This document shows positions 7,567 to 15,671 of a stretch of 19,235 nt of DNA, piece by piece. The translations under genes were made by a program, and so were the position numbers. Within the stretch, counting starts at the first letter, position 1. Every line of letters begins with the position of its first letter. The notes beneath the pieces were generated by a model. It saw nothing but the letters and a program-made list of their open reading frames with translations, ran no database searches and was not told the DNA's origin. Origin of the DNA: JABAYQ01 sp018608925 (GTDB lineage: Bacteria > Bacteroidota > Bacteroidia > Flavobacteriales > UBA7312); assembly GCA_037625715.1 (NCBI GenBank), contig JASJHQ010000077.1, positions 1-19,235 of the forward strand, in the 5' to 3' direction.

Positions 7567-8886
7567 TTATTTTTTAAATATCTTTTGGGTGTAAACCTTG
7601 TTGTTTGTTGTTATTTTTAAAATATAAATGCCTGTATTTAAGCTACTTAAGTCTATCAGCTTGTTTTGAGCAATTGAGACCGAACTTACTTTCTTTGACT
7701 GAAGATCATATATGTCGTAGAAAAAACTTTCATTTAAATCGACAGTAATAAAGTCGTTAGAAGGATTTGGGTAAATATTAATTTTATTTTCTAATTCGCT
7801 TTCTACACCTGCAGATTCGTAATCTATGTCAATAACATATAAACCTGTCTGCATATCAGAAACCAATATGTTTCCTGATGGTAAAAAAGGATATACTCCC
7901 CAAGCGCCCATATAACTATCATGATGGTCAGGAGTAAACGAATCGTAATAGGCTATCAAGTAAGGATATAAAGGATTAGAAATGTTATGTACATACAAGC
8001 CATCATGGTAATAGGCAGTGTATACAAAATCGCCATTTATTATTTGGTTATGAGGAATAGAATTTTCATCAACACCAGATGAAATAAACGAAACTACCTC
8101 GATATTTGACAAATCACTTACATCAAGCATTTTCATATCTAATCCCCAATTCTCATCAGCCATTATATAATAATTACCATCGTCTGACAACCACCCTGAA
8201 TGATTATAGCCTTGTTGAGGATAAGATAACAGACTACCAATTTCTTGATGGTCTTGGTTTTCTAAGGTTGTCTGACTAAAGTCAACCACAACTAGTCCAT
8301 TTCCTTGAGAATTAATATATGCTGTATCATTTCTCACATACATATCGTGAGAGCTTAAAACAGAATTCTGATATAGCAAAGTAGGCTCTTGCGGATTTTC
8401 TAAAGAATAAATTGTACCATTTGAGGTGTACATTTTAGAATTTAAAGTGTCAATAAAAATATTATGAGCTCTATCGAACAATTCGTCAGAATCGTAAACA
8501 ACAATTGCGGTATCTGGCAAGTTTGAAACATCTACAATCTGTAAAGAGCTAGAACCTTCGTCGCACGCTATATACAGATAACCTTTATGATCGTGAAAAT
8601 CTCTGTGAATTATTTGAGGACCCTGAGCCTTTCCCGCAATAAATGATACTTGAGTGGAATTAACAGGATCGCTTACGTCAAAAATATGTGTGCCTGCTGT
8701 AGAACCAATTACAGCAAATTCTTTATCGTTTTGAACAAACCCCCAAATTTCGTTATATACATTATCAAAAACAGAAGAACCTAAAAGGCTACTATCTTGC
8801 CAATTAAATAAAAGGTTTGCATTCAAACTAGTTTGAGAAAATAATAAAAGAGGAAAAAATGAAAGTATAAATAATATTGATTTCAT
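7567..8886 (-). CDS. Choice-of-anchor B family protein exported by type IX secretion
   Basis: A 439-residue secreted protein. It has a signal peptide (MKSILFILSFFPLLLFSQ, cleaved about there), a body of repeated beta-strand units and a C-terminal type A T9SS sorting domain starting near INIYPNPSNDFITVDL (369-384) and ending YTQKIFKK. Body units such as HIFDVSDP, LQIVDVSNLP, LVVVDFSQ, MLDVSDLSN and LYVHNISNP are LVIVD-type propeller-like repeats of the choice-of-anchor B family. Many loops carry His (HRDFHDH, RAHNIF, SHDMYV, NHSGW, PHNQII, DHHDSYMG). The T9SS domain is normally removed on export and the protein attached to the surface or released. Its function is unknown; the His-rich loops hint at metal binding, which is inference. 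The ATG is 1 bp after the PNP stop, so it is part of the lpxK-pnp transcript. No terminator follows it. Confidence 0.85.
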   Translation of the reverse strand: MKSILFILSFFPLLLFSQTSLNANLLFNWQDSSLLGSSVFDNVYNEIWGFVQNDKEFAVIGSTAGTHIFDVSDPVNSTQVSFIAGKAQGPQIIHRDFHDHKGYLYIACDEGSSSLQIVDVSNLPDTAIVVYDSDELFDRAHNIFIDTLNSKMYTSNGTIYSLENPQEPTLLYQNSVLSSHDMYVRNDTAYINSQGNGLVVVDFSQTTLENQDHQEIGSLLSYPQQGYNHSGWLSDDGNYYIMADENWGLDMKMLDVSDLSNIEVVSFISSGVDENSIPHNQIINGDFVYTAYYHDGLYVHNISNPLYPYLIAYYDSFTPDHHDSYMGAWGVYPFLPSGNILVSDMQTGLYVIDIDYESAGVESELENKINIYPNPSNDFITVDLNESFFYDIYDLQSKKVSSVSIAQNKLIDLSSLNTGIYILKITTNNKVYTQKIFKK

Positions 8887-8887
8887 A

Positions 8888-9703
8888 TTATGAATTTATT
8901 TCTTTGGCTAATTGCTCAAATATGTGAGATAATTTAGGTTGCACTTCTTCGGCAACTTTTTGAATTTCTTCGTGAGTTACTTTTTTAATTTTTCCTGGAA
9001 CGCCCAAGTCTGTAATTACAGAAATTGCAAAACATTTTATATCCATATGTCTAGCAACAATAATTTCTGGAGCAGTAGACATTCCCACCGTATCGCCACC
9101 AATTACCCTTAAATAATGGTATTCTGCTGGTGTTTCTAGTGTTGGGCCAGTTACCGCGGCATATACACCTACATGAGAGGTAATATTATTATCGTTTGAT
9201 ATTTTTTGAGCTTTCTCGATTAAACCTAAATCATAAGGAACACTCATGTCGGGGAATCGAGGACCAAGAGTATTTAAATTTGCTCCTACTAAAGGATTTG
9301 GAATTAAATTAATATGGTCTTTCAAAATCATTAAATCACCCACTTCATAATCAGGATTAACTCCCCCACTTGCATTAGAAATAAATAATGTTTCTACACC
9401 TAAAAGTTTCATCACTCGAATCGGCAAAGTAACATCTTCCATAGAATAACCCTCATAGAAATGGAAACGACCCTGCATCACAACAACCTGTTGTTGTGAC
9501 AATGTACCAAAAATCAACCTTCCTTTGTGGCCTTCAACTGTTGAAACAGGAAAACCAGGAATGTCTGTGTAATTTATAGAAGTTTGAATGTCAATTTTAT
9601 CAATAATAGCACCTAAGCCAGTGCCTAAAACAATACCTAAAGAAGGATTAATCTTTGTTTTCGATTTTATATAATCAGTTATTGAAATTATTTTCTTCAA
9701 CAT
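8888..9703 (-). CDS. Purine nucleoside phosphorylase, trimeric type
   Basis: A 271-residue enzyme of the trimeric PNP/MTAP family, which splits purine nucleosides with phosphate into base and (deoxy)ribose 1-phosphate in purine salvage. Visible motifs are the phosphate loop VLGTGLG (25-31), EGHKGRL (57-63), QGRFHFYEGY (77-86), SNASGG (109-114), GPTLETPAEY (186-195, with the base-binding Glu at 194) and VGMSTAPE (206-213). At the position of human Asn243, which reads the purine 6-substituent, the sequence has TD (Asp232), as in MTA phosphorylases, rather than TN. That could broaden or shift base preference. The gene start overlaps the 3' end of lpxK by 29 bp in another frame, and the choice-of-anchor B gene follows 1 bp after its stop. 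No gene symbol is given because punA and deoD usage varies. Confidence 0.92.
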   Translation of the reverse strand: MLKKIISITDYIKSKTKINPSLGIVLGTGLGAIIDKIDIQTSINYTDIPGFPVSTVEGHKGRLIFGTLSQQQVVVMQGRFHFYEGYSMEDVTLPIRVMKLLGVETLFISNASGGVNPDYEVGDLMILKDHINLIPNPLVGANLNTLGPRFPDMSVPYDLGLIEKAQKISNDNNITSHVGVYAAVTGPTLETPAEYHYLRVIGGDTVGMSTAPEIIVARHMDIKCFAISVITDLGVPGKIKKVTHEEIQKVAEEVQPKLSHIFEQLAKEINS

Positions 9704-10721
9704 AATTTAAAATTAAGGAGTCAAAGTCTGACTTTTTTCCATGAAAACCAACTTCAATAGGAATACAACAAATGGTAATTCCTTCAAGTAATTTTTCAAA
9801 TTTCAAAAGTCTAAACGAATCTTTTTCAGTCGTTAAAATTAACTTTTCTGTTGAAGTTATAGAATGAAAAGTGCTAATAATTTTTTTCAAATCCTTCTCT
9901 CTATAATTATAATGATCTCGATATCTTAAATGAGAAGCAATTTTAAAGCCACTTTCATCTAGGTAATTTATTAAAGAATCAGGATTCTCTATTGCGGTAA
10001 GAAGTAATATGTCCTTGTTTTTTAAATCTACAGTTTCATCAGAAAATATAGACTTAGGTTTTAAATATTTAACAAAGGAATAGCAAATTTTTTGATTCAA
10101 TTTTGGCGAAATCTGCTCCTTAAGACGATGTTCGTCTAATGGAAGTAAAGGATTGGGAGTACCAGTTACAACTATAACATCTGCTCTAGAATATCCTTTC
10201 TTATGTTCTCTTAAGCTGCCCAATGGAAGCAAGGTGTCATTAATAAAAAGATTATCATATTTAGTAAGCAAAATACTTAAGCCAGGCTGAACCCATCTAT
10301 GCTGGTATGCATCGTCTAATAAAATGAGACTAACTTTTTGTTTAAGAAGCTTCATAATTCCAGAAACCCTTCTTTCGCAGACAGCAACCGCAACTTCAGG
10401 GTATTTAGATGCTATTTGTAAAGGCTCATCTCCTACTTTATTGGCAGGAGAATCAGAATTTACATTAAGAAACCCTTTAGAGTTTCTTCCATATCCCCTA
10501 CTTAAAACAGAAACTTTTTTAGAATTATTTATTAACCTAATAAGATACTCGACATGTGGGGTTTTACCACTACCGCCAATACACATGTTACCAACCGAAA
10601 TAATCGGAATATTGAATTTTCTAGATTTTAATAATCCAAAATCAAAGAATGTGTTCCTTATTCGAATAAAAATAGAATATAAAAGGAAAACTGGAAGTAA
10701 AAGGAGTTTTAACCAAATCAT
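9675..10721 (-). CDS. lpxK: Tetraacyldisaccharide 4'-kinase (lipid A synthesis)
   Basis: LpxK phosphorylates the 4' position of the tetraacyl-disaccharide 1-phosphate precursor to give lipid IVA, at the cytoplasmic face of the inner membrane. The 348-residue length is normal. The N-terminus has a membrane-associated hydrophobic helix (IWLKLLLLPVFLLYSIFI, residues 2-19). The P-loop IGGSGKTPH is at 48-56, SRGYGR at 74-79, GDEP at 97-100 and LLDDAYQHR at 134-142, all family signatures. The C-terminal half contains the LTTEKD motif (about residues 297-302) typical of LpxK. It is the first gene of an operon with purine nucleoside phosphorylase and the T9SS protein, and its end overlaps the PNP start by 29 bp. 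A candidate -7 box lies at 10747-10754, in a short divergent region shared with the Nif3-like gene. Confidence 0.95.
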   Translation of the reverse strand: MIWLKLLLLPVFLLYSIFIRIRNTFFDFGLLKSRKFNIPIISVGNMCIGGSGKTPHVEYLIRLINNSKKVSVLSRGYGRNSKGFLNVNSDSPANKVGDEPLQIASKYPEVAVAVCERRVSGIMKLLKQKVSLILLDDAYQHRWVQPGLSILLTKYDNLFINDTLLPLGSLREHKKGYSRADVIVVTGTPNPLLPLDEHRLKEQISPKLNQKICYSFVKYLKPKSIFSDETVDLKNKDILLLTAIENPDSLINYLDESGFKIASHLRYRDHYNYREKDLKKIISTFHSITSTEKLILTTEKDSFRLLKFEKLLEGITICCIPIEVGFHGKKSDFDSLILNYVEENNFNN

Positions 10722-10746
10722 TAACTAAAGGTGCAATAAGTTTTAT

Positions 10747-10754
10747 CAAAGATA
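10747..10754 (-). promoter_or_regulatory. Candidate -7 element for the lpxK operon
   Basis: On the minus strand this reads TATCTTTG, a full match to TAnnTTTG, 25 bp upstream of the lpxK ATG. The best -33 candidate is TTTC at 10775-10778, with a 20-nt spacer. Confidence 0.5.
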
Positions 10755-10767
10755 ACAATAATTAGGG

Positions 10768-10775
10768 TATTTTTG
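10768..10775 (+). promoter_or_regulatory. Candidate -7 element for the Nif3-like/zinc-ribbon operon
   Basis: TATTTTTG matches TAnnTTTG and ends 19 bp before the ATG at 10795. Only T-rich sequence lies at the expected -33 position. It lies 13 bp from the opposing lpxK -7 element, so the two promoters would overlap. Confidence 0.45.
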
Positions 10776-10794
10776 AAATATAATTTTAAAAAAA

Positions 10795-11889
10795 ATGATA
10801 GTAAAAGATATTTGTAAATTTTTAGAAGATAAGTATCCGCTTATATATAAAGAAAATTACGATAATTGTGGATTGTTAATTGGCGACAATCTTCAAACAG
10901 TATCTAATGTTTTAGTAACGCTAGATTGTACTGATGAAATACTTGACGAAGCAATTAAGAAAAACTGTGAGCTAATTATTTGTCATCATCCAATAATTTT
11001 CAAAGGAATTAAGAAAATAACTGGCGCTAATTACACCGAAAAAATAATTAGCAAAGCGATCAAAAATGATATTTCTATTTATGCGATTCATACAAATCTA
11101 GACAACCATCATCGGGGAGTTAATAAAAAAATAGCTGAAAAACTTGGACTAATAAATTATCAAATATTAGCACCTAAAAAACAGCTAATAAATAAGCTAA
11201 TCGTCCACACACCTATTGATTCTGCTAAAAAAGTAAGAGAGGCTCTTTTTGAAGCTGGAGCTGGTAACGTCGGAAACTACAGCAATTGCAGCTTTAATAC
11301 TATTGGAGAAGGTACATTTAAAGGAAATGAGAAAAGCAATCCAACAATAGGAGAAAAAGAAAGCCTAGAGAATATATCTGAAATCAAAATTGAAGTAATT
11401 TTCCCTTTACATAAAAAAGCAGAAGTTTTAGCAAAAATGCTATCTGCTCACCCTTATGAAGAGGTTTCTTATGAAATAACTACATTAGAAAATTTTCATC
11501 AAAACATAGGCTCAGGAATGTTTGGCCATCTAGAGAAAGAAATGAATTCAGTCGATTTTATCCAATTTCTTAAACAACAGATGCAAACAAATTGTGTGCG
11601 TCACACAAACTTAATAAACAAGACGATTAAAACAGTTGCATTTTGTGGTGGTTCTGGCAACTTTTTACTTGGTAACGCTAGAAGAGTTAAAGCGGATATT
11701 TACATTAGCGCTGACTTTAAATATCATGAGTTTTTTGACAGTGAAAACGACATAATTATAGCTGATATAGGCCATTACGAAAGCGAACAATTTACTTCTG
11801 AACTTTTAGCGGACATTCTTAAAGAAAATTTTACTAAATTTGCGACCCATTTATCAGACATAAATACAAACCCCATTCATTACTCATAG
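10795..11889 (+). CDS. Nif3-like dinuclear metal-centre protein (YbgI/Nif3 family, long form)
   Basis: A 364-residue member of the Nif3/YbgI family, ring-shaped hexamers with two metals per subunit. The conserved ligands are visible: ICHHPIIF (62-69), HTNLD (99-103) and GHYESEQF (326-333), with the H-x3-E pair at His327 and Glu331. Between the halves is an inserted ferredoxin-like/CutA-type domain (IEVIFPLHKKAEVLAKMLSAHPYEEVSYEI), which makes it the long form, compared with about 247 residues for E. coli YbgI. The biochemical role is unsettled; GTP cyclohydrolase-type and DNA-repair roles have been suggested for relatives. The zinc-ribbon gene follows 5 bp after its stop, so the two are co-transcribed. 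The ATG is supported by the conserved N-terminal IVKDICKFLE. Confidence 0.92.
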   Translation: MIVKDICKFLEDKYPLIYKENYDNCGLLIGDNLQTVSNVLVTLDCTDEILDEAIKKNCELIICHHPIIFKGIKKITGANYTEKIISKAIKNDISIYAIHTNLDNHHRGVNKKIAEKLGLINYQILAPKKQLINKLIVHTPIDSAKKVREALFEAGAGNVGNYSNCSFNTIGEGTFKGNEKSNPTIGEKESLENISEIKIEVIFPLHKKAEVLAKMLSAHPYEEVSYEITTLENFHQNIGSGMFGHLEKEMNSVDFIQFLKQQMQTNCVRHTNLINKTIKTVAFCGGSGNFLLGNARRVKADIYISADFKYHEFFDSENDIIIADIGHYESEQFTSELLADILKENFTKFATHLSDINTNPIHYS

Positions 11890-11894
11890 TAAAC

Positions 11895-12656
11895 ATGGCA
11901 AAGAAAAAAACAAGTACCGAATTTTCAATTGAAGAAAAACTAGCTGCACTACACCAGCTTCAAATAGTTGATTCTGAAATAGATAAAATACGTACCGTTA
12001 GAGGAGAACTTCCTTTAGAAGTACAAGATTTAGAAGATGATGTTTTAGGTCTTGAAACTAGGTTAAGTAAAATTCAAAGCGAACTAGACGATCAGGAAAC
12101 TCTAATCTCTAAAAGAAAACTTAAGATTGAGGAAGCTACTGAACTTGTGAAAAAATACACAAAGCAACTTGATTCTATTAAGAACAACAGAGAATACGAT
12201 TCTTTAAATAAAGAAATTGAATTTCAAAATTTAGAAGTTGAGTTAGCTGAAAAGAAAATTAGAGAATCTCAAGCTAAAAGCTCTCAGTTTTCTGATTCTA
12301 AAAACATTATTACGGAATCAATTGAAGAAAAGAAAGCTATTTTTTCTGAAAAGAAAACTGAGCTTGATAATATCGTAGCTGAAACTCAAAAAGACGAAGA
12401 TGTCTTAATTAAGAAATCTGAAAAAGCTCAAAAAATTGTTGATCAAAGACTTCTTACTGCATACTCCAGAATTAGAACAAATTCTAAAAATGGTCTTGCT
12501 GTAGTTTCTGTTGATAGAGATGCATGTGGAGGTTGTTTTAGTAAAATACCACCACAAAGACAATTAGACATTAAAGCTCACAAGAAAATTATTGTTTGCG
12601 AACATTGTGGAAGAATCCTAATAGATGCTAATATATTTGCTGAAGAGCAAGCATAA
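11895..12656 (+). CDS. Coiled-coil zinc-ribbon protein (CT398/CdsZ-like)
   Basis: A 253-residue protein with two parts. Residues about 15-190 form a long, highly charged coiled coil (for example VQDLEDDVLGLETRLSKIQ and later Glu/Lys-rich heptads). The C-terminus is a zinc ribbon with C-G-G-C at 211-214 and C-E-H-C at 235-238, joined by SKIPPQRQLDIKAHKKI. This is the layout of the family named after chlamydial CT398 (CdsZ), found widely in bacteria next to Nif3-like genes. Its role in free-living bacteria is not known; the fold suggests a scaffold or nucleic-acid-binding adaptor. It starts 5 bp after the Nif3-like gene and ends 22 bp before a strong terminator, so this is a two-gene operon. 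Confidence 0.9.
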   Translation: MAKKKTSTEFSIEEKLAALHQLQIVDSEIDKIRTVRGELPLEVQDLEDDVLGLETRLSKIQSELDDQETLISKRKLKIEEATELVKKYTKQLDSIKNNREYDSLNKEIEFQNLEVELAEKKIRESQAKSSQFSDSKNIITESIEEKKAIFSEKKTELDNIVAETQKDEDVLIKKSEKAQKIVDQRLLTAYSRIRTNSKNGLAVVSVDRDACGGCFSKIPPQRQLDIKAHKKIIVCEHCGRILIDANIFAEEQA

Positions 12657-12671
12657 TTAGTTTTTAACATT

Positions 12672-12679
12672 TATTTTTG
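12672..12679 (+). promoter_or_regulatory. Candidate -7 element for the TPR gene, overlapping the preceding terminator
   Basis: TATTTTTG is a full TAnnTTTG match whose last G is also the first base of the terminator stem. A start about 5-8 nt downstream would lie inside the hairpin's 5' arm, so the new transcript would lack a complete terminator. No -33 TTTG is visible at 12649-12652, so support is limited. Confidence 0.35.
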
Positions 12680-12713
12680 AGGGGTTTTTACTATAAAAAT
12701 CCCTCTTTTTTTT
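12679..12713 (+). terminator. Rho-independent terminator of the Nif3-like/zinc-ribbon operon
   Basis: A 12-bp stem, GAGGGGTTTTTA (12679-12690) against TAAAAATCCCTC (12694-12705), with one G-T pair and a CTA loop. Eight T follow at 12706-12713. It starts 22 bp after the zinc-ribbon stop. The T run ends directly at the ATG of the next gene (12714). Confidence 0.9.
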
Positions 12714-14189
12714 ATGAAATTTTTAGTCCTCATTTTATTATTATTTCAATCCTTTCATTCTTATTCAAACTTTGAATGGAACAGCAATTGTAATGATGCT
12801 TACAATAAAATAATACGCCTAGAATTCGATCTTGCTAAGCAGATCATTATCAAAGAAAAAAAGGCAAACCCAGAAAACAGAATTGTTTATTTGCTGGACA
12901 ACTATATTGATTTTTTTAAAATTCAAATTGGGGAAGAAAAGTCAGACTACCTACACAATACCAAACAAGTAGAAAACAGAATTATAGCTGTCTCAAAAGG
13001 AAATAAAGACTCTTACTGGCATGATTACTGTTTAGCGGAGATATACATTCAAACAGCAGCAAATCGACTTAAGTTTGGTGATTATTTTAAAGCTGCTCTT
13101 GAAATCAACAAAGCATACCGATTACTATCAGTAAACAAAGAAAAGTATCCTCAATTTATTCCTAATAATAAAAGTTTTGCGATTTTAGAAACCCTAATCG
13201 GATCTATTCCTAATAAATACGATTGGGTACTATCCCTTGTCAATATGAATGGTTCTATAAACAATGGAATCAAAAATTTAGAGGAAATAATTGAAGAGAT
13301 TAAAATTAGCGACCAATATAATTATCTGATTGATGAAAGTTATTTTTATTGCTCTTTTCTAAAAATGAATCTACAAAACGATACTTCCGGATTAAATACT
13401 CTTATTTCGAATATTGAAGATAGTCCATTAGAAATATTAAAATTTGCAGGAAATAGAATTGCAAGCAAACTAGGAAAAAATGACCTTGCCATTTCTATTT
13501 TACAAAACAGAAAAGAAAACAAAGATGCTTATCCCTTTAAATATTTGGACTTTTTACAAGGGAAAGGGAAGCTTAACAAACTAGATAAAAGTGCCAAAAA
13601 TGAATTTCAGTCTTATATAAAAGAGTTCAAAGGAGAAAACTATATCAAATCTTCTTACATGTACTTAAGTTGGCTAGCTATAATTGATGGGGACACAAAC
13701 TCTTTTTACAATTATCAAACTGCTATAAATAGCAACGGTTCTACATTGGTAGGCTCTGATAAAGAGGCTCAAAATCAGTTTTTAAATAAAACGATTCCTA
13801 ATGTTGACTTGCTAAAAGCAAGGTTATTGTTTGATGGAGGTTATTTCGAAAAATCTCTTGATATACTTCATGAAATAACATTCTCAAACAAATCTCAATT
13901 TTTTATAGAATCCATTTATAGAAAGGCTGTTAATTATGAAAAGCTTGGAATGTTAGAGTCTGCTAAGCAGAATTTTTTATTAACTTTTGAGTTAGGCAGG
14001 TTAAAAACCACTTATTTTGGAGCGAAATCTGCCTTACATTTAGGACGTATTTTTCAAAAAGAAGGCAAGGTTCTTAAGTCAAAAGAATACTATCAAAAAT
14101 GTATTGATTTAAAAAATCATGAATACGAACAAAGTTTAGAACAAAAAGCAAAAGCTGGACTAAACAGTCTTAGAATTTCCAACCCATAG
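12714..14189 (+). CDS. Secreted or periplasmic TPR-repeat protein
   Basis: A 491-residue protein starting with a clear signal peptide (MKFLVLILLLFQSFHSYS), followed by an all-helical body. TPR-like helix pairs are easiest to see in the last third, about 370-475: FDGGYFEKSLDILHEI, YRKAVNYEKLGMLESAKQNF, and AKSALHLGRIFQKEGKV with SKEYYQKCIDLK. The N-terminal part (CNDAYNKIIRLEFDLAKQII) also fits a TPR. No Cys lipobox or T9SS tail is present, so it is probably periplasmic. TPR proteins usually bind partner proteins; no partner is evident. The ATG is fixed by the signal peptide, yet it sits directly after the U-run of the preceding terminator, with no room for a ribosome site outside it. The 3' end overlaps the convergent OmpP1/FadL-like gene by 20 bp. 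Confidence 0.75.
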   Translation: MKFLVLILLLFQSFHSYSNFEWNSNCNDAYNKIIRLEFDLAKQIIIKEKKANPENRIVYLLDNYIDFFKIQIGEEKSDYLHNTKQVENRIIAVSKGNKDSYWHDYCLAEIYIQTAANRLKFGDYFKAALEINKAYRLLSVNKEKYPQFIPNNKSFAILETLIGSIPNKYDWVLSLVNMNGSINNGIKNLEEIIEEIKISDQYNYLIDESYFYCSFLKMNLQNDTSGLNTLISNIEDSPLEILKFAGNRIASKLGKNDLAISILQNRKENKDAYPFKYLDFLQGKGKLNKLDKSAKNEFQSYIKEFKGENYIKSSYMYLSWLAIIDGDTNSFYNYQTAINSNGSTLVGSDKEAQNQFLNKTIPNVDLLKARLLFDGGYFEKSLDILHEITFSNKSQFFIESIYRKAVNYEKLGMLESAKQNFLLTFELGRLKTTYFGAKSALHLGRIFQKEGKVLKSKEYYQKCIDLKNHEYEQSLEQKAKAGLNSLRISNP

Positions 14190-15663
14190 TAAGTAACAAA
14201 CTGTAATTTGTATCTACAACTTTTACTGGAGGAGTATAATTAGCATTGTACAACCATGTAGTATAAGATCCTTCAGAAAATACAAACGCAAAATCAATAT
14301 AACTGAACTGATTTCTTCTTCCGAAACCTACAGAATACATTTCTCTTTCACTACTATAGACGTTAGCCGTTGGGTCAACAGATGTTAAATCTCCTGCTAA
14401 GGGATTACCATAATTAGCATAACCTGCTCTTAAAAGAATGGAGGTAAGATTAAGCTCTGCTCCTAGCTTCATGTTTGCAACTTCACTATATCTGTTTTGA
14501 ATAATAGCATTTTGATCATTAAAGTATTGCTCATCTCCTGGCTGACCGCTAAGACTAGCTTCAGAATAATCAACTAATTCGAAGTCAGCACTTACTACAA
14601 ACTGCTTGCTAAGTACTAACGCTCCACTAACCATTAATTTCGAAGGAGTTGTTACTTGGTAATCGTACATTCCGTATGGTGATGACTTGGAATAAGCATA
14701 AGCAGAATCATTGTAAGAATGATTTACATCTAGTCTAGTTTCATATTCATCATTCAAATATAGAATGGATGGAGAATGCCACGACAAACCAAGACGTAAA
14801 TTTTTATTCACTTTATAGATTGCTCCCAACTTTAACCCAACACCAGAACCAGAGGTATATTGATTTTCGTAGAAATCAAAAGATTGCACTGTCGACAAGG
14901 TATCGTTAAAATTATTTTCTGTGTACTTACTTCTTTTAATGTATTCAACAGTACTAATAGACAAAGTAGACCCTAAATACAACTTCTCCTGATAAGAGCC
15001 CGCATAACTAAATACTATCTCTCCCATCTGACCTTCTGTAATAACTTCTTTATATTGGTCTTGTCCGCTAAAAACTTCTCTGAAATATTGGCCATTGTCA
15101 ATAAACCCATTGGAATCTACATCAAGGTCAATTAGATCTGTATCGAAAGCAGAAAGCTCGAAAAAACTATCTAATTCATCTAAATTATTTCCGTAAGCGT
15201 TATCATAAAATACATCAACAATCGAACTGTTAGCATCGTTTCCATAAATGAAGGTGTTCGCTCTAAAGTCTTTTGTTTTGTTGTAAGCAAATCCAAAGTT
15301 CTGCCTCTTCCAATCGCTATCAGGGGTACTTTTAACAGGGAAAGCTACTCCTAAAGAAGTTAAGTTAAAATCTCCTAATCTGGATGTGAATTTATTGCCA
15401 CTATAATAAGAGGTTCTATCTGTTGCACCTAAATCAAGAGTGAACGAAAAATCAACCGATTGATACAAACCTAAACCTGCAGGGTTAGTGCTAAGCGATG
15501 ACATATCCGCGCCTAATGCCCCGAAAGCTCCTGACATAGATGCGGTTCTTGCTGTTCCTATAACATCTGTTTCAGAAAACAATTGAGCGTCTAAATAAGA
15601 TTGAGCCGACACTTGGCACACAAAAAATAGACTAGCTGCACTTAATAATATTCGATTTTTCAT
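14170..15663 (-). CDS. OmpP1/FadL-family outer-membrane beta-barrel protein
   Basis: A 497-residue outer-membrane protein. Residues 1-20 are a signal peptide ending CQVSA, with cleavage before QSYLDAQ. SMSGAFGALGADMSSLSTNPAGLGLY (42-67, in segments) is the N-terminal hatch pattern of the OmpP1/FadL/TodX family, with NPAGLG at 60-65. The rest alternates in beta-strand fashion and ends LLLTMGWKF, with the terminal Phe typical of barrels inserted by BamA. FadL relatives carry long-chain fatty acids or other hydrophobic compounds across the outer membrane; the substrate here is unknown. The gene begins 8 bp after the lipoprotein gene, so the two are co-transcribed. Its stop overlaps that of the convergent TPR gene, and no terminator separates them. 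Confidence 0.87.
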   Translation of the reverse strand: MKNRILLSAASLFFVCQVSAQSYLDAQLFSETDVIGTARTASMSGAFGALGADMSSLSTNPAGLGLYQSVDFSFTLDLGATDRTSYYSGNKFTSRLGDFNLTSLGVAFPVKSTPDSDWKRQNFGFAYNKTKDFRANTFIYGNDANSSIVDVFYDNAYGNNLDELDSFFELSAFDTDLIDLDVDSNGFIDNGQYFREVFSGQDQYKEVITEGQMGEIVFSYAGSYQEKLYLGSTLSISTVEYIKRSKYTENNFNDTLSTVQSFDFYENQYTSGSGVGLKLGAIYKVNKNLRLGLSWHSPSILYLNDEYETRLDVNHSYNDSAYAYSKSSPYGMYDYQVTTPSKLMVSGALVLSKQFVVSADFELVDYSEASLSGQPGDEQYFNDQNAIIQNRYSEVANMKLGAELNLTSILLRAGYANYGNPLAGDLTSVDPTANVYSSEREMYSVGFGRRNQFSYIDFAFVFSEGSYTTWLYNANYTPPVKVVDTNYSLLLTMGWKF

Positions 15664-15671
15664 AATGATAT

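Noticed and set aside
10324..10728. 134-codon plus-strand frame opposite lpxK
   Set aside because: It is a shadow of the lpxK reading frame, which has all its family motifs.
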